From: a virus
Virus record (IMG/VR): IMGVR_UViG_3300010413_000068
Location: 1 to 42,830 of that record
Length of the DNA: 42,830 nt
Reading direction: 5' to 3' (one strand)
The notes under the pieces were generated by a model. That model worked only from the letters and a program-made list of their open reading frames with translations. It made no database searches and was not told where the DNA came from. Of this stretch, positions 14,026 through 22,121 are shown piece by piece (the first letter of the stretch is position 1; every line of letters begins with the position of its first letter). A program made the position numbers and the translations under genes.

Positions 14026-14199
14026 ATGAGTTTAAAAACATACGTTGGTATTTTGGCTGCATCGTTTTTATTCATGGTGATGTGGATAATTTGCGCAATC
14101 ATTACATATAACCAAACAATGCTTAATGTTTGGTTGTTCACATTTCCATTAGTTTTTGTAGTGTTACTTTTATTTGAGCCTAAAGACAGGAAACAGTAA
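14026..14199 (+). CDS. Small membrane protein, 57 aa
   Basis: The frame is open from 14008, but ATG 14026 directly follows GGGAGGAAAAC and is preferred. Two hydrophobic spans (about 6-28 and 32-49) with a short turn and a charged C-terminus (EPKDRKQ) give a helical hairpin. Such hairpins can be holins, but the gene lies far from the lysis cassette, so the role is open. Confidence 0.65.
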   Translation: MSLKTYVGILAASFLFMVMWIICAIITYNQTMLNVWLFTFPLVFVVLLLFEPKDRKQ

Positions 14200-14200
14200 G

Positions 14201-14353
14201 ATGCCAGCAGCACTACACAGAGCACTAAAGCGTGAGGCCAGAAAGAAAGGTCTCACTGGGGATAGATATGGTGCGTATGTCTACGGCACGCTTAACAAAA
14301 TCGAAAAAGGTAAACATGGCGCACTTCGAAGGCGCAGAAAAGGTAAACAATAG
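14201..14353 (+). CDS. Small basic phage protein, 50 aa
   Basis: ATG 14201 to TAG 14351-14353. The sequence is very basic and contains KREARKKGLTGDRYGAYVYG, the pattern of a widespread short phage protein of unknown function (basic helix, K-K-G-L-x-G, Y-V-Y-G-T-L). It may bind nucleic acid. It lies between two genes with strong GGGAGGAAAA sites. Confidence 0.7.
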   Translation: MPAALHRALKREARKKGLTGDRYGAYVYGTLNKIEKGKHGALRRRRKGKQ

Positions 14354-14363
14354 GGAGGAAAAC

Positions 14364-14723
14364 GTGAAGCATATTGATTTATTTAAAAAGGGTTGTCCTA
14401 TCGTCATCGGTATGCAAGGTGGCGGAGAAATGATCGGAGAATACATCGAGTTCGCAGAAAGTTATGGACGCGAAGGTATTCTGTTTCATGTTAGCGGTCA
14501 TATCTTCAAAGACGAAACGTTTGTTGTATTTGACAACATCAAGTATATGGTTAAACTTGACAAAGAAATATACAAGCGTATCGACAAGGCCAATCAATTG
14601 ACCCGTGAAAAGTGGATGAAAGAAAGCGAAGTGATAGTGCATGAGGGTAAGATTGAGGTAATCAACCCAAACATAGACGCATTGCGTCCAAAGCCGGGCG
14701 AAGGTCCGGGCATTGTAAATTAG
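14364..14723 (+). CDS. Protein of unknown function, 119 aa
   Basis: The start is assigned to GTG 14364, seven bases or so after GGGAGGAAAA. The frame itself is open further upstream through the basic-protein gene. Residues 10-65 form a glycine-containing beta-like domain (VIGMQGGGEMIGEYIEF) and the C-terminus is charged with prolines. No family is recognised. An accessory packaging or head role is possible from position only. Confidence 0.68.
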   Translation: MKHIDLFKKGCPIVIGMQGGGEMIGEYIEFAESYGREGILFHVSGHIFKDETFVVFDNIKYMVKLDKEIYKRIDKANQLTREKWMKESEVIVHEGKIEVINPNIDALRPKPGEGPGIVN

Positions 14724-14732
14724 GGAGGAAAC

Positions 14733-15323
14733 ATGCCAGAACTAAAAGCAAGACACAGCGAACAGACATACATGCCCAAGGAACATTTACGGGCAATCAA
14801 TGGCAGGGAATGGGCGATACATGCAGACGATACGCTGTTTGTTGGCGGTAAGGCCACCCTCTGCGCTCAATGGCCCCATTCTGATCCTCCGCCTGTTGGT
14901 GAGTATCATATGGGTATCCAGCGTTCTTACTCTGATGAGGCGGATCTACAGGCAACCGTACAGTCTATTGTTGACGAAAAGAAGCGAAGATATTCACTTG
15001 AGATACAGCAACTTACAGAAGAGCTTGCCAAAATCGGAGACGTAGATCCAATCAGGATTGAAGAGATAAACATTCGCCTCAAAGAACTTCGGCAGGCTGG
15101 AGTCTGGGCATGGTGTCATCGTAAAGTTGTTCTATTCGGATCGGATTCTGATGCAATACAGGGACAACGGATATTTGGGTATGCTGACGAAGTGTTTATC
15201 AAATACTTCAAAGGCGGTAAAAAGGCTGTGACTGACCTGAACAAAGAAGTAGAACCAATGCTTATGCGTCCTTTCGGGAACAATACGGGCGAGATTTGGC
15301 ACGACTGGAAAATCTTGGAGTAA
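14733..15323 (+). CDS. Protein of unknown function before the portal, 196 aa
   Basis: Starts at ATG 14733 after GGGAGGAAAC and ends three bases before the portal gene. The N-terminal half is beta-like with WAIHADDTLFVGGKATLC. Residues about 75-130 form a charged helical stretch (EIQQLTEELAKIGD). Its fixed place between terL and portal suggests a packaging or prohead function, but the sequence shows none. Confidence 0.7.
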   Translation: MPELKARHSEQTYMPKEHLRAINGREWAIHADDTLFVGGKATLCAQWPHSDPPPVGEYHMGIQRSYSDEADLQATVQSIVDEKKRRYSLEIQQLTEELAKIGDVDPIRIEEINIRLKELRQAGVWAWCHRKVVLFGSDSDAIQGQRIFGYADEVFIKYFKGGKKAVTDLNKEVEPMLMRPFGNNTGEIWHDWKILE

Positions 15324-15326
15324 CAG

Positions 15327-17123
15327 ATGCCATACCAGCAGCAGACAGAACTTGAAGAGAAATACCAGAAGCTACTGCAACGTGCGCAGGAACAGCAGCG
15401 TCTGTTTGCTGTCGTGGCTGAACAGGCCCGTGAGTTATATGGTGGGCATCCAGAGATAGCCCTTTCTGCTCGTGCTCCAAGTTCGCACAACAACTTGTTT
15501 AAGAAAGCTGTAAAGATCATCAGAGGAAAGGCCATTCAGGGAGAACCATCATGTCGTGTCGTTCCTCGTGGTGAAATCTCGGAAGATGCGGCAACAGTAG
15601 CGTCAGAAAAGATAAGTTCAATATTTTCATCACAGTCTGTATATCCTCAGATAGCGCAGATTTCTACGGATACACTGTTGTGTTCGGGTGGTTACGCGAT
15701 GATCCATGAGGACAGGCACGTAGAATACCTGAACTGGTTTGATGTATTTCCTGACAATGCGCTTGGATGCAGTGCTGACCTGTCAAAGGGAAGGTATCTG
15801 TTTATCAGGAGACTGGTTGATGCTGCTGAGTTTTGGGATACATATGAAAAAAGACTGAAAGAGCTTGGATACAAAGATGAAGAATCTCTTCCACGCGCCA
15901 CAAAGGTGATGGGCCGCAGAATCGTGGGAGTAAATTCTACACACACGCTGTCCGGTGTGTTTGAAAAGAAAACAGTTTCGTATATCACAAATGTGTTCGG
16001 AAATCCAACATATTGGGAGTATTCGTCAACACAGCCCGACCTTGACGGACTGGTAGCTGAATGGGAGTGTTTTGTAAGGGATTCTGTGGACGATGAAACT
16101 GGGTTGCCTCGTTGGAGCCGTGTGTTAATGTTCGAGGACTATTTCCTTGAAGATCCTGAAGATTTGCCTTCAGTAATGCCCGGACCAAATGTAGCCTACT
16201 TCCCGTTTGATTTCCTGAACGGACAGGTTTATCAGCCGTCTTTGTATGTTGATGTTATCAGGAACCAGGCTTCATATAATTGGATCAATAGCAAGACGGC
16301 GCAGATCCTTGCAAACCTTGACAACCCTGCACGTAAGTTCCATAAGGACGATACACAGGCAGTGAAGAAATGGTGGAATAACCCGGGCGAGGATCTTGCA
16401 TTAGATCAACCTACACTATTCGAAATGATAGACCAGCCCGTACCTCCTCCTATTTATGAGGAAATAAAGGCAAGTATAAAAGAGGATGCGTCCGAAAACA
16501 CTGGGGTTACTCCTGCCACACAAGGGATCTCTCCCAGCGAAGACTCCAGCGGTATAGCTATCGAAAAGCTGCAACGCTCAGCCGAGGTGTTCTTTGAGTC
16601 ATTCCTTACATCTCGCGACGAGTTCTTTACGGATGTTTGCCGATGGATACTGTACTTTGAAGTTCTGGAGAATCCACAGGAATATAATGGAATTACTCCG
16701 CAAGCTGTCATGAAAGATGCCGTATTCTCGTTCAAGCTGGTTCCAAAGCTGGGACGTGAAGAGAAAATGGCGCAAACACTTTCTGGGATTACAGCGGCTA
16801 CAAATATGCTTGTCGGGACCATTCTTGAAACTGATCCGATAGCTCGTATAGACTTGGCAGGTACGTTGACTGGAAACACGAAAGAAGCAGATGAGCTTAT
16901 AAACAAAGTTAAAGAATACATGAAGGCAGCTCAAGATGCTTCAAAACAGCAACTTGCAGAGCAGCAAAATATAGAATCAGAAATGGCTGACGAAGACCAG
17001 GAGCGAGCCATTGAAGAGAAATTCATTGATGCGGAGATTGAATCACAGAAAAAAGAGCAGGACCAGGAGTTTCAGCGTGAACAAGCGGCTGTACAAGGCC
17101 AGCAAAAGACCGCAGGGAGGTAA
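15327..17123 (+). CDS. Portal protein
   Basis: A 598-residue protein downstream of terL and upstream of the scaffold, the normal place and size for a portal. Helical N-terminus, then a mixed core with features seen in podovirus portals: VEYLNWFDVFPDNALG (about 130-145), RYLFIRRLVDAAEFW (about 154-168) and a DUF-type stretch near 390-430 (NTGVTPATQGISPSEDSSG). The C-terminal 80 residues are a Q/E/K-rich helix, like the barrel region of P22-type portals. It would form the dodecameric DNA gateway. The call rests on position, length and general pattern. Confidence 0.82.
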   Translation: MPYQQQTELEEKYQKLLQRAQEQQRLFAVVAEQARELYGGHPEIALSARAPSSHNNLFKKAVKIIRGKAIQGEPSCRVVPRGEISEDAATVASEKISSIFSSQSVYPQIAQISTDTLLCSGGYAMIHEDRHVEYLNWFDVFPDNALGCSADLSKGRYLFIRRLVDAAEFWDTYEKRLKELGYKDEESLPRATKVMGRRIVGVNSTHTLSGVFEKKTVSYITNVFGNPTYWEYSSTQPDLDGLVAEWECFVRDSVDDETGLPRWSRVLMFEDYFLEDPEDLPSVMPGPNVAYFPFDFLNGQVYQPSLYVDVIRNQASYNWINSKTAQILANLDNPARKFHKDDTQAVKKWWNNPGEDLALDQPTLFEMIDQPVPPPIYEEIKASIKEDASENTGVTPATQGISPSEDSSGIAIEKLQRSAEVFFESFLTSRDEFFTDVCRWILYFEVLENPQEYNGITPQAVMKDAVFSFKLVPKLGREEKMAQTLSGITAATNMLVGTILETDPIARIDLAGTLTGNTKEADELINKVKEYMKAAQDASKQQLAEQQNIESEMADEDQERAIEEKFIDAEIESQKKEQDQEFQREQAAVQGQQKTAGR

Positions 17124-17125
17124 TT

Positions 17126-17332
17126 ATGTACGACCAGAATTTAGAACTTGTGTCTGGACCTATTCGATGCCATAGGTGCGGAATAGATATGAAAAGAAAA
17201 GCAGAGATTTCTTTTGTATCATGGTATTCTGATCCTGTATCTATATATAAATGCAAAAAATGTGGAGAAGAAAGGCGTTTTGTAAATGAAAGAAAAGCAT
17301 TTGATTACTTGGGAGGAAAAGATGAGTACTGA
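17126..17332 (+). CDS. Small zinc-ribbon protein, 68 aa
   Basis: Two cysteine pairs, CHRC (about 15-18) and CKKC (about 43-46), spaced by about 25 residues, make a zinc ribbon. The end overlaps the scaffold gene by 11 bases. It has a GGGAGGTAATT site. A small zinc-ribbon inside the head operon is uncommon; it may be a cargo gene. No specific family is recognised. Confidence 0.7.
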   Translation: MYDQNLELVSGPIRCHRCGIDMKRKAEISFVSWYSDPVSIYKCKKCGEERRFVNERKAFDYLGGKDEY

Positions 17333-18296
17333 GGAAAAATCTCCGTCTACAATGACGGATGAAGAATTTGTCATGAGCCGTCTAGGTACAGACGGTGATG
17401 CACATAAAGAAGAAACACAGGACGGTGGAGAGAATATCGCCCCGAATACCGAGGACGGTGGAGATCCTGACACCCAGGAAGAGGACCACGAAAGTGACAC
17501 CCCTCAATCTGACCAGGAAGAAGCCGGAGGCGGCGATGCGGATACGCTGACGATCCCCAACGATCAAAAGGTTTGGACAACGAACGAAAAAGGTGAAAGG
17601 ATAGCTGTTCCGTTTTCCAAGCTGATCGGTGGCACCAAGCTCAAGTCAGATTATGATGCGTGGATTGAAAACGAAAAGAAGCCGTTAGAAGAGGCAAAGC
17701 AACAGTTGGAGACATATCTCGATGCTCTTGAAGAAGATCCAGTCGGCCTGTGGACTGAACAATTCAAGACAATCGTTCAGGATTTTGAAATGAAACCCGC
17801 CGACTTGCTCGGTGGCCTGATCGGATTCCTGAAGGGAATGGGGTATCCCAACGTCGGCTTGATGGATACGAGTACTGGCGAACAGTATGATTTGCCTGCT
17901 CCCCAAAAGTCCGATGGTCCTACGCCTCGCGAACGTAAGCTGGAAAAGCGTCTACAGGAGCTTGAAGGTAAACAGACGGCAGAACTTGACAAGGTGCAAT
18001 TGGAAACAGTCCTCAGCAATTATGAGGACGTTCCCAAAGAGGTTCGTCAGTCCGCAAAAGAATTGATGGAGCAATACCGCGAGGTATTCACAAAAGGCAA
18101 TCCGGACAATCCGTGGGAGCCTGCTGTCAAAATGGCATTAGCCAATAGCGGACAGACGGTCTCGAAGAAGAAGGAAGAACCGAAAAAGGAACCAACTTCG
18201 AGACGTCGCGGCTTGTCAACACCGAAGAAGCCCTTTGATGACACGAATCCTGATGTTAAGTTCATGAAAGATAAGGGCATACTAAGGGTAAACTAG
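17322..18296 (+). CDS. Scaffolding-like protein, 324 aa
   Basis: ATG 17322 follows GGGAGGAAAAG. Residues about 15-75 are extremely acidic and low in complexity (E, D, G, T, Q). The middle is helical with coiled-coil runs (PLEEAKQQLETYLDALEEDP, then RERKLEKRLQELEGK). The C-terminus is basic (KKKEEPKKEPTSRRRG). Acidic N-terminus, coiled core and basic C-terminus directly upstream of the capsid gene is the usual signature of a phage scaffolding protein, whose basic tail binds the capsid protein. Cleavage or protease activity is not apparent. Confidence 0.8.
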   Translation: MSTEEKSPSTMTDEEFVMSRLGTDGDAHKEETQDGGENIAPNTEDGGDPDTQEEDHESDTPQSDQEEAGGGDADTLTIPNDQKVWTTNEKGERIAVPFSKLIGGTKLKSDYDAWIENEKKPLEEAKQQLETYLDALEEDPVGLWTEQFKTIVQDFEMKPADLLGGLIGFLKGMGYPNVGLMDTSTGEQYDLPAPQKSDGPTPRERKLEKRLQELEGKQTAELDKVQLETVLSNYEDVPKEVRQSAKELMEQYREVFTKGNPDNPWEPAVKMALANSGQTVSKKKEEPKKEPTSRRRGLSTPKKPFDDTNPDVKFMKDKGILRVN

Positions 18297-18304
18297 GCTG
18301 CGAT

Positions 18305-18322
18305 GTCTCCTTACATGGAGAC
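18305..18322 (+). promoter_or_regulatory. Hairpin covering the capsid gene ribosome-binding site
   Basis: GTCTCC (18305-18310), loop TTACAT, GGAGAC (18317-18322). The 3' arm contains the only Shine-Dalgarno sequence, GGAG at 18317-18320, that is placed correctly (eight bases) for the GTG start at 18329. The perfect 6-bp stem would limit initiation unless opened, for example by ribosomes finishing the scaffold gene that stops at 18294-18296. Confidence 0.65.
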
Positions 18323-18328
18323 TAAGCA

Positions 18329-19429
18329 GTGGCAGTTAATAACGTAACGATTGATTTTAACCGGTTGGAGACGTTCCATCCCGCCGAGCGTAGCCCGGAA
18401 TTGATGGACATTTACTTCTCCGCCTATCCCACAGCAGCCATTTTTTACAAGGTTGCTATGGCTGGTTCACTCGATGCTGCGTCACAAATGAAAGATTGGG
18501 CTAACAACTTCATCCATGGAAGGGTGTCGACAAAGTCTAATCTGTTCGGTGGTCGCGGTACATACGAGTCTCCGGTTTTATTCAGTCCTCTGTCCGGTAC
18601 TACAGATGGTTCTGGTGTCAATCCCATTACCAACTCTCCAGTACAGGCATATACCAAGGCGCGTTGGGATCTGAACCGCAAGTATACCCCCGTAGCTCTT
18701 CCGAGCGATGAATGGGGAATGGCTCAGGCGATTGGCGACTCAGTAGAACGTGGTGTCGTATCCATGAACCTGATGACTTCCGCATTTGGGAATGCGTTCA
18801 AGACTCATCTTTCAGCGATCAACTCCGACCTGATCGGAACAAATACCAGCTCAGAGGCTGGCGTTCTGTCCCTGATTGCTGGTTTTGGTACAAGTGCAAC
18901 TGAAACAGGTACATACGGAAACATTTCTCGTTCATCCATTACCCAGTGGCGTTCAAACTACGACACGGGTACCCTGGCTAACTGGATCACCAACACCTCC
19001 GCAGATTTCTGTGTGTCGATCATGGGTGAAATGGTAGATACAGTCCAGGCAAATGGAGCGAACCTGAACGATCTCCTGTTTATCATGGGATCTGATACGT
19101 TCCGTGGGTATCGTAGAAGTTTGCAAGGTCTTGGTACTACAAACAGTGCATATTACAGGTTCGATGCCGATAGTGGTCGTAAGATCCCTCATGCGGAACT
19201 TTACTACTCTGGCGGAATCCCTGTAATCCACGATCCTAACCTCACCGCAAAGCGTGTGTATCTGATTGATACGGCTACCACGTACCTGATCGGTGTATCC
19301 GGCAACATCTTCAAGCTCTCCGACTGGAACTTGAGCGAGAATGCAACGCAGGAATGGGCGCGTTTGCATACGTTCTCCAATGTTGTCATGACGAAGCCCA
19401 ACAACAACTTCTACTACCTGACCACATAA
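18329..19429 (+). CDS. Major capsid protein (probable)
   Basis: A 366-residue protein beginning at GTG 18329, directly after the scaffold gene. It has the expected size, a mixed alpha/beta make-up rich in S, T, N and A, and the spaced aromatic pattern of HK97-fold shell proteins (for example IMGSDTFRGYRRSL and AELYYSGGIPVIHDPN in the second half, similar to A-domain and P-domain strands). The fold cannot be proven by eye. Position after the scaffold and before a small capsid-associated protein makes this the best capsid candidate. The gene has a hairpin over its ribosome-binding site. Confidence 0.82.
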   Translation: MAVNNVTIDFNRLETFHPAERSPELMDIYFSAYPTAAIFYKVAMAGSLDAASQMKDWANNFIHGRVSTKSNLFGGRGTYESPVLFSPLSGTTDGSGVNPITNSPVQAYTKARWDLNRKYTPVALPSDEWGMAQAIGDSVERGVVSMNLMTSAFGNAFKTHLSAINSDLIGTNTSSEAGVLSLIAGFGTSATETGTYGNISRSSITQWRSNYDTGTLANWITNTSADFCVSIMGEMVDTVQANGANLNDLLFIMGSDTFRGYRRSLQGLGTTNSAYYRFDADSGRKIPHAELYYSGGIPVIHDPNLTAKRVYLIDTATTYLIGVSGNIFKLSDWNLSENATQEWARLHTFSNVVMTKPNNNFYYLTT

Positions 19430-19441
19430 GGAGGGTTTGAC

Positions 19442-19933
19442 ATGAGTTACAACAACAAAGCTAACGAAACCCTCGTTGCAGGAATCTACAAGTCTGATTC
19501 ACAGCGTGGTGAAACTCTCCCCTTTACCATCACAACCGCAAGCGATGGAGATATCAGTGCGGCAAATGTTGCCGCTGCACAAGTCGCCTGTCGTTTGACA
19601 AGTGATGGTCAAGTGACCAAGGAAGCAAAAGGCGCAGCTATCGGCGATGCCGAGCTGATGGGTTTTGTTGACTTCCTTGATCCGTCTGGAGCTATCGCGT
19701 TTGTTCAGACAAAGGCTGGTTCTGCAATGTGGTGCGCATACGAAACCGCCAACGCTCCTGTTGTTGGTAGTCGTGTGCAGATGTCCACAACTACTGCAAT
19801 CTTCGGAAAGGTCCGTAAGTCAATCGCAATCCTGAGTGAGGATGAGTTTGCTGCTGGTGCCATGACGCCACGCTCGAACGTTTGTATCCAGCTCAATACC
19901 GCGAACGAACTTGCGTTGATCCTGCTTCTGTAG
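19442..19933 (+). CDS. Putative capsid decoration or cement protein, 163 aa
   Basis: It starts 12 bases after the capsid stop with an AAGGAGGGTTTGAC site. The sequence is rich in A, T, V and G with alternating strand-like segments, no charged tails and no membrane span, as in phage decoration proteins that sit on the capsid surface. A GC-rich hairpin follows the gene. The function is inferred from place and composition; no family motif is visible. Confidence 0.6.
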   Translation: MSYNNKANETLVAGIYKSDSQRGETLPFTITTASDGDISAANVAAAQVACRLTSDGQVTKEAKGAAIGDAELMGFVDFLDPSGAIAFVQTKAGSAMWCAYETANAPVVGSRVQMSTTTAIFGKVRKSIAILSEDEFAAGAMTPRSNVCIQLNTANELALILLL

Positions 19934-19962
19934 TCAACTTTGCGGCTCAGGCCGCGATAAAA

Positions 19963-20010
19963 GGCGTGGCGGGGTCAAATTCCTCCCGGCCCCGCTGCGC
20001 TGCACTTTTT
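19963..20010 (+). terminator. Strong hairpin after the capsid genes, probable partial terminator
   Basis: GCGTGGCGGGG (19964-19974) pairs over all 11 positions (two G-U) with CCCCGCTGCGC (19990-20000). Loop of 15 bases, then TGCAC and TTTTT at 20006-20010. The U-tract is five bases away from the stem, so termination is probably incomplete. A smaller GCGGC-TCAG-GCCGC hairpin (19942-19955) precedes it. It could reduce transcription into the large modification enzyme relative to the capsid proteins. Confidence 0.65.
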
Positions 20011-20045
20011 AAAACGGGAGGAAAAGGTTTGGGAGGAAAGAGAGA

Positions 20046-22121
20046 ATGATGAATCTTACAGGTGCAGTTTACCATTCGTTTAATCCGTTTCTACTGCCTA
20101 AAAACGCAGTGGTAGTAGATATTGGCGCGTGTGTTGGAGGCTTCATTGAGCGTGTAGCTGAAAACGGAGCTTGCCGTATCTTTGCGTATGAACCTAACCG
20201 TAAAAGTGCAGAACACTTGCGTGATACTTACGGCGACAAGATCACATTGAAAAACGTTGCTGTCGCAGGAAAAAGAGGGAAGGCCAAGTTCTACACCTAT
20301 GGCGAAAACTCGATGAGTGAGAGTGATTCGCTGTTTCGCAGGGATGATAGTTGGTTAGCCAGGGAGAACGAATCCTACGAGGTAGATGTTATTTCTCTTA
20401 ACACGGTGCTTTCAAAGCATGATGAAATTGATCTCCTGAAGATTGATGCAGAAGGTGCCGAGTACGAAATGCTGAAAACGGTTCACAAGCCAAAACTACG
20501 CAAGGCACGTCAGATTATCGTTGAGTTTCATGGAGCACATCTTCAGCATTATGAAAGCCACGAGTTCGGGCTGGATGAAATCCAATGGGCCGTAAACAAG
20601 ATTATTGGAATGGGGTTCACGCTTACGGCCAAGAATCCACAGTTACATGAGTATACGTTCATTCGTGACGATGTTGAAATACCACAGATCGCTGTCTATA
20701 CGGCTATTATTGGTGATCGTGATTATCTGTCAATTCCTCATGTAAGACCAGACAATGTTGATTTTATTTGCTTTACTGACAGGGATGATTTGCAGGATCA
20801 TGGAATATGGCAGATTGTACAAGTAGCAAAAGAAGATCATGAACCATGTCTTCATGGTAAAATGTTCAAGATGTATCCCTGGGAATATCTTGAGGGATAC
20901 AAGTACAGCATGTGGATTGATGCTAACCTGCAAATTACAGGGCCGATTATAGAGCAGACGTTTAGAGAGATGGATAATACGGACGACATGATCGTGTACA
21001 AACATCCCGGATGGGACTGCATCTATGCTGAAGCCGAAGCAATCAAAGCCATGAAACGTGCTGATTCTGACTCCATAGACAGGCAAATTGCGGCCTATAA
21101 GAAAAGCAAGTTCCCTGCTGAATGGGGAATGTCGGATAATGGAATGATCTTTCGAAAGCATACTAAGCGTTTAAAGAAACTTATGTCTGCATGGTATCGG
21201 GAGACGTTTAAATGGGGGAACTACAGGGATCAGATTACGTTACCCTATGTGCTGTGGAAAACAAAGACCGACATTACCAGAATTGAAAGACCGTACAGGA
21301 CTTCTCCTGATTTGGTGGCACAGCTTTCCCATGTAGACAAAATGGCAAAACCTCTTCTTCTGTTGTTGGTTCCCCTGTGGAATCCCGAAGGTGACTGGCA
21401 TTTTAATTTCCAGCTTGTTCGTAATGAACTTGCTAAGAAATATACAGTTATAGAGATACCGAAAAGTAAGGCTTATCTGTTCATGGCCTGTAATGAATTG
21501 CTTGGGGCGAAGGGTCCGCAGTTCAGGGACATTAAGCCGTATCAGAATCCGGACTTCTTTCTTGCCAGCCAGTATGATAAATTGATCTGGTATGAAAACG
21601 ATATGTACTTCGATGATCCTAAAGACGCTTTACGCATGATCGAGCGTATGGATGAAAATAAGGTCGATATACTTTCAGCTACTTATGTTCATTCAGGAGA
21701 AGTACTTACATACAGCGTATGGAATGAAGAGGTCAACTACAATGTAAAGGTATTCGATCCCCCGCAGGGAGATGATCTTGTAGAGGTATCCGCCGTTCCT
21801 CTCGGGTTTACAGCGATGCGACACGGCGTTTTTGAATCCATGACTTACCCGTGGTTCAGCCCGGAGGTGGTCATTGATACATTGGGTAAAATAGGTCATG
21901 TAGGTCATGATATAGCGGTTTCTAACAGGATACGCAGGGCAGGACACAAGATGTACATAGATCCAACTGTACGGCCTGCACACATCAAGAAAACGTTCTA
22001 CAGGGTTGGAGATAGCCAGAGAGAACGTAACGCTGTTCGGGAAAACGTTGCAGAGTTCCTTGAAAAGCAGGAATGTGACGGTCTTGCCGAAGAAGTTAGG
22101 CGCATGAAGGAGCTTACATGA
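20046..22121 (+). CDS. Three-domain FkbM methyltransferase / DUF616 / GT-A glycosyltransferase fusion, 691 aa
   Basis: Residues 1-205 are an FkbM-type SAM methyltransferase: VVDIGACVGG (23-32) for SAM binding, AYEPN (47-51) and LLKIDAEGAE (130-139), the family signature. Residues about 215-425 match DUF616-type glycosyltransferases: AVYTAIIGDRDY (216-227), ICFTDRDD (241-248) and SMWIDANLQI (288-297), whose acidic pair resembles a DxD metal site. Residues about 435-650 are a second GT-A-like domain with LIWYENDMYF (513-522) and GHDIAVSNRIRRAG (620-633). The gene lies between capsid and connector genes and overlaps the next one (ATGA), so it is part of virion assembly. It probably glycosylates and methylates a phage structural protein or a host surface glycan. 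Substrates are not visible. Confidence 0.85.
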   Translation: MMNLTGAVYHSFNPFLLPKNAVVVDIGACVGGFIERVAENGACRIFAYEPNRKSAEHLRDTYGDKITLKNVAVAGKRGKAKFYTYGENSMSESDSLFRRDDSWLARENESYEVDVISLNTVLSKHDEIDLLKIDAEGAEYEMLKTVHKPKLRKARQIIVEFHGAHLQHYESHEFGLDEIQWAVNKIIGMGFTLTAKNPQLHEYTFIRDDVEIPQIAVYTAIIGDRDYLSIPHVRPDNVDFICFTDRDDLQDHGIWQIVQVAKEDHEPCLHGKMFKMYPWEYLEGYKYSMWIDANLQITGPIIEQTFREMDNTDDMIVYKHPGWDCIYAEAEAIKAMKRADSDSIDRQIAAYKKSKFPAEWGMSDNGMIFRKHTKRLKKLMSAWYRETFKWGNYRDQITLPYVLWKTKTDITRIERPYRTSPDLVAQLSHVDKMAKPLLLLLVPLWNPEGDWHFNFQLVRNELAKKYTVIEIPKSKAYLFMACNELLGAKGPQFRDIKPYQNPDFFLASQYDKLIWYENDMYFDDPKDALRMIERMDENKVDILSATYVHSGEVLTYSVWNEEVNYNVKVFDPPQGDDLVEVSAVPLGFTAMRHGVFESMTYPWFSPEVVIDTLGKIGHVGHDIAVSNRIRRAGHKMYIDPTVRPAHIKKTFYRVGDSQRERNAVRENVAEFLEKQECDGLAEEVRRMKELT

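Noticed and set aside
13326-14225. Several antisense frames opposite the terL tail and small genes
   Set aside because: They lie opposite well-supported coupled + strand genes and have no ribosome-binding sites.
19969-20000. Possible tRNA 3' remnant in the capsid-glycosyltransferase gap
   Set aside because: The bases around AAATTCCTCCCGGCCCCGC look like a tRNA T-arm and acceptor end, but no 5' acceptor, D arm or anticodon arm is found; the hairpin explanation fits better.
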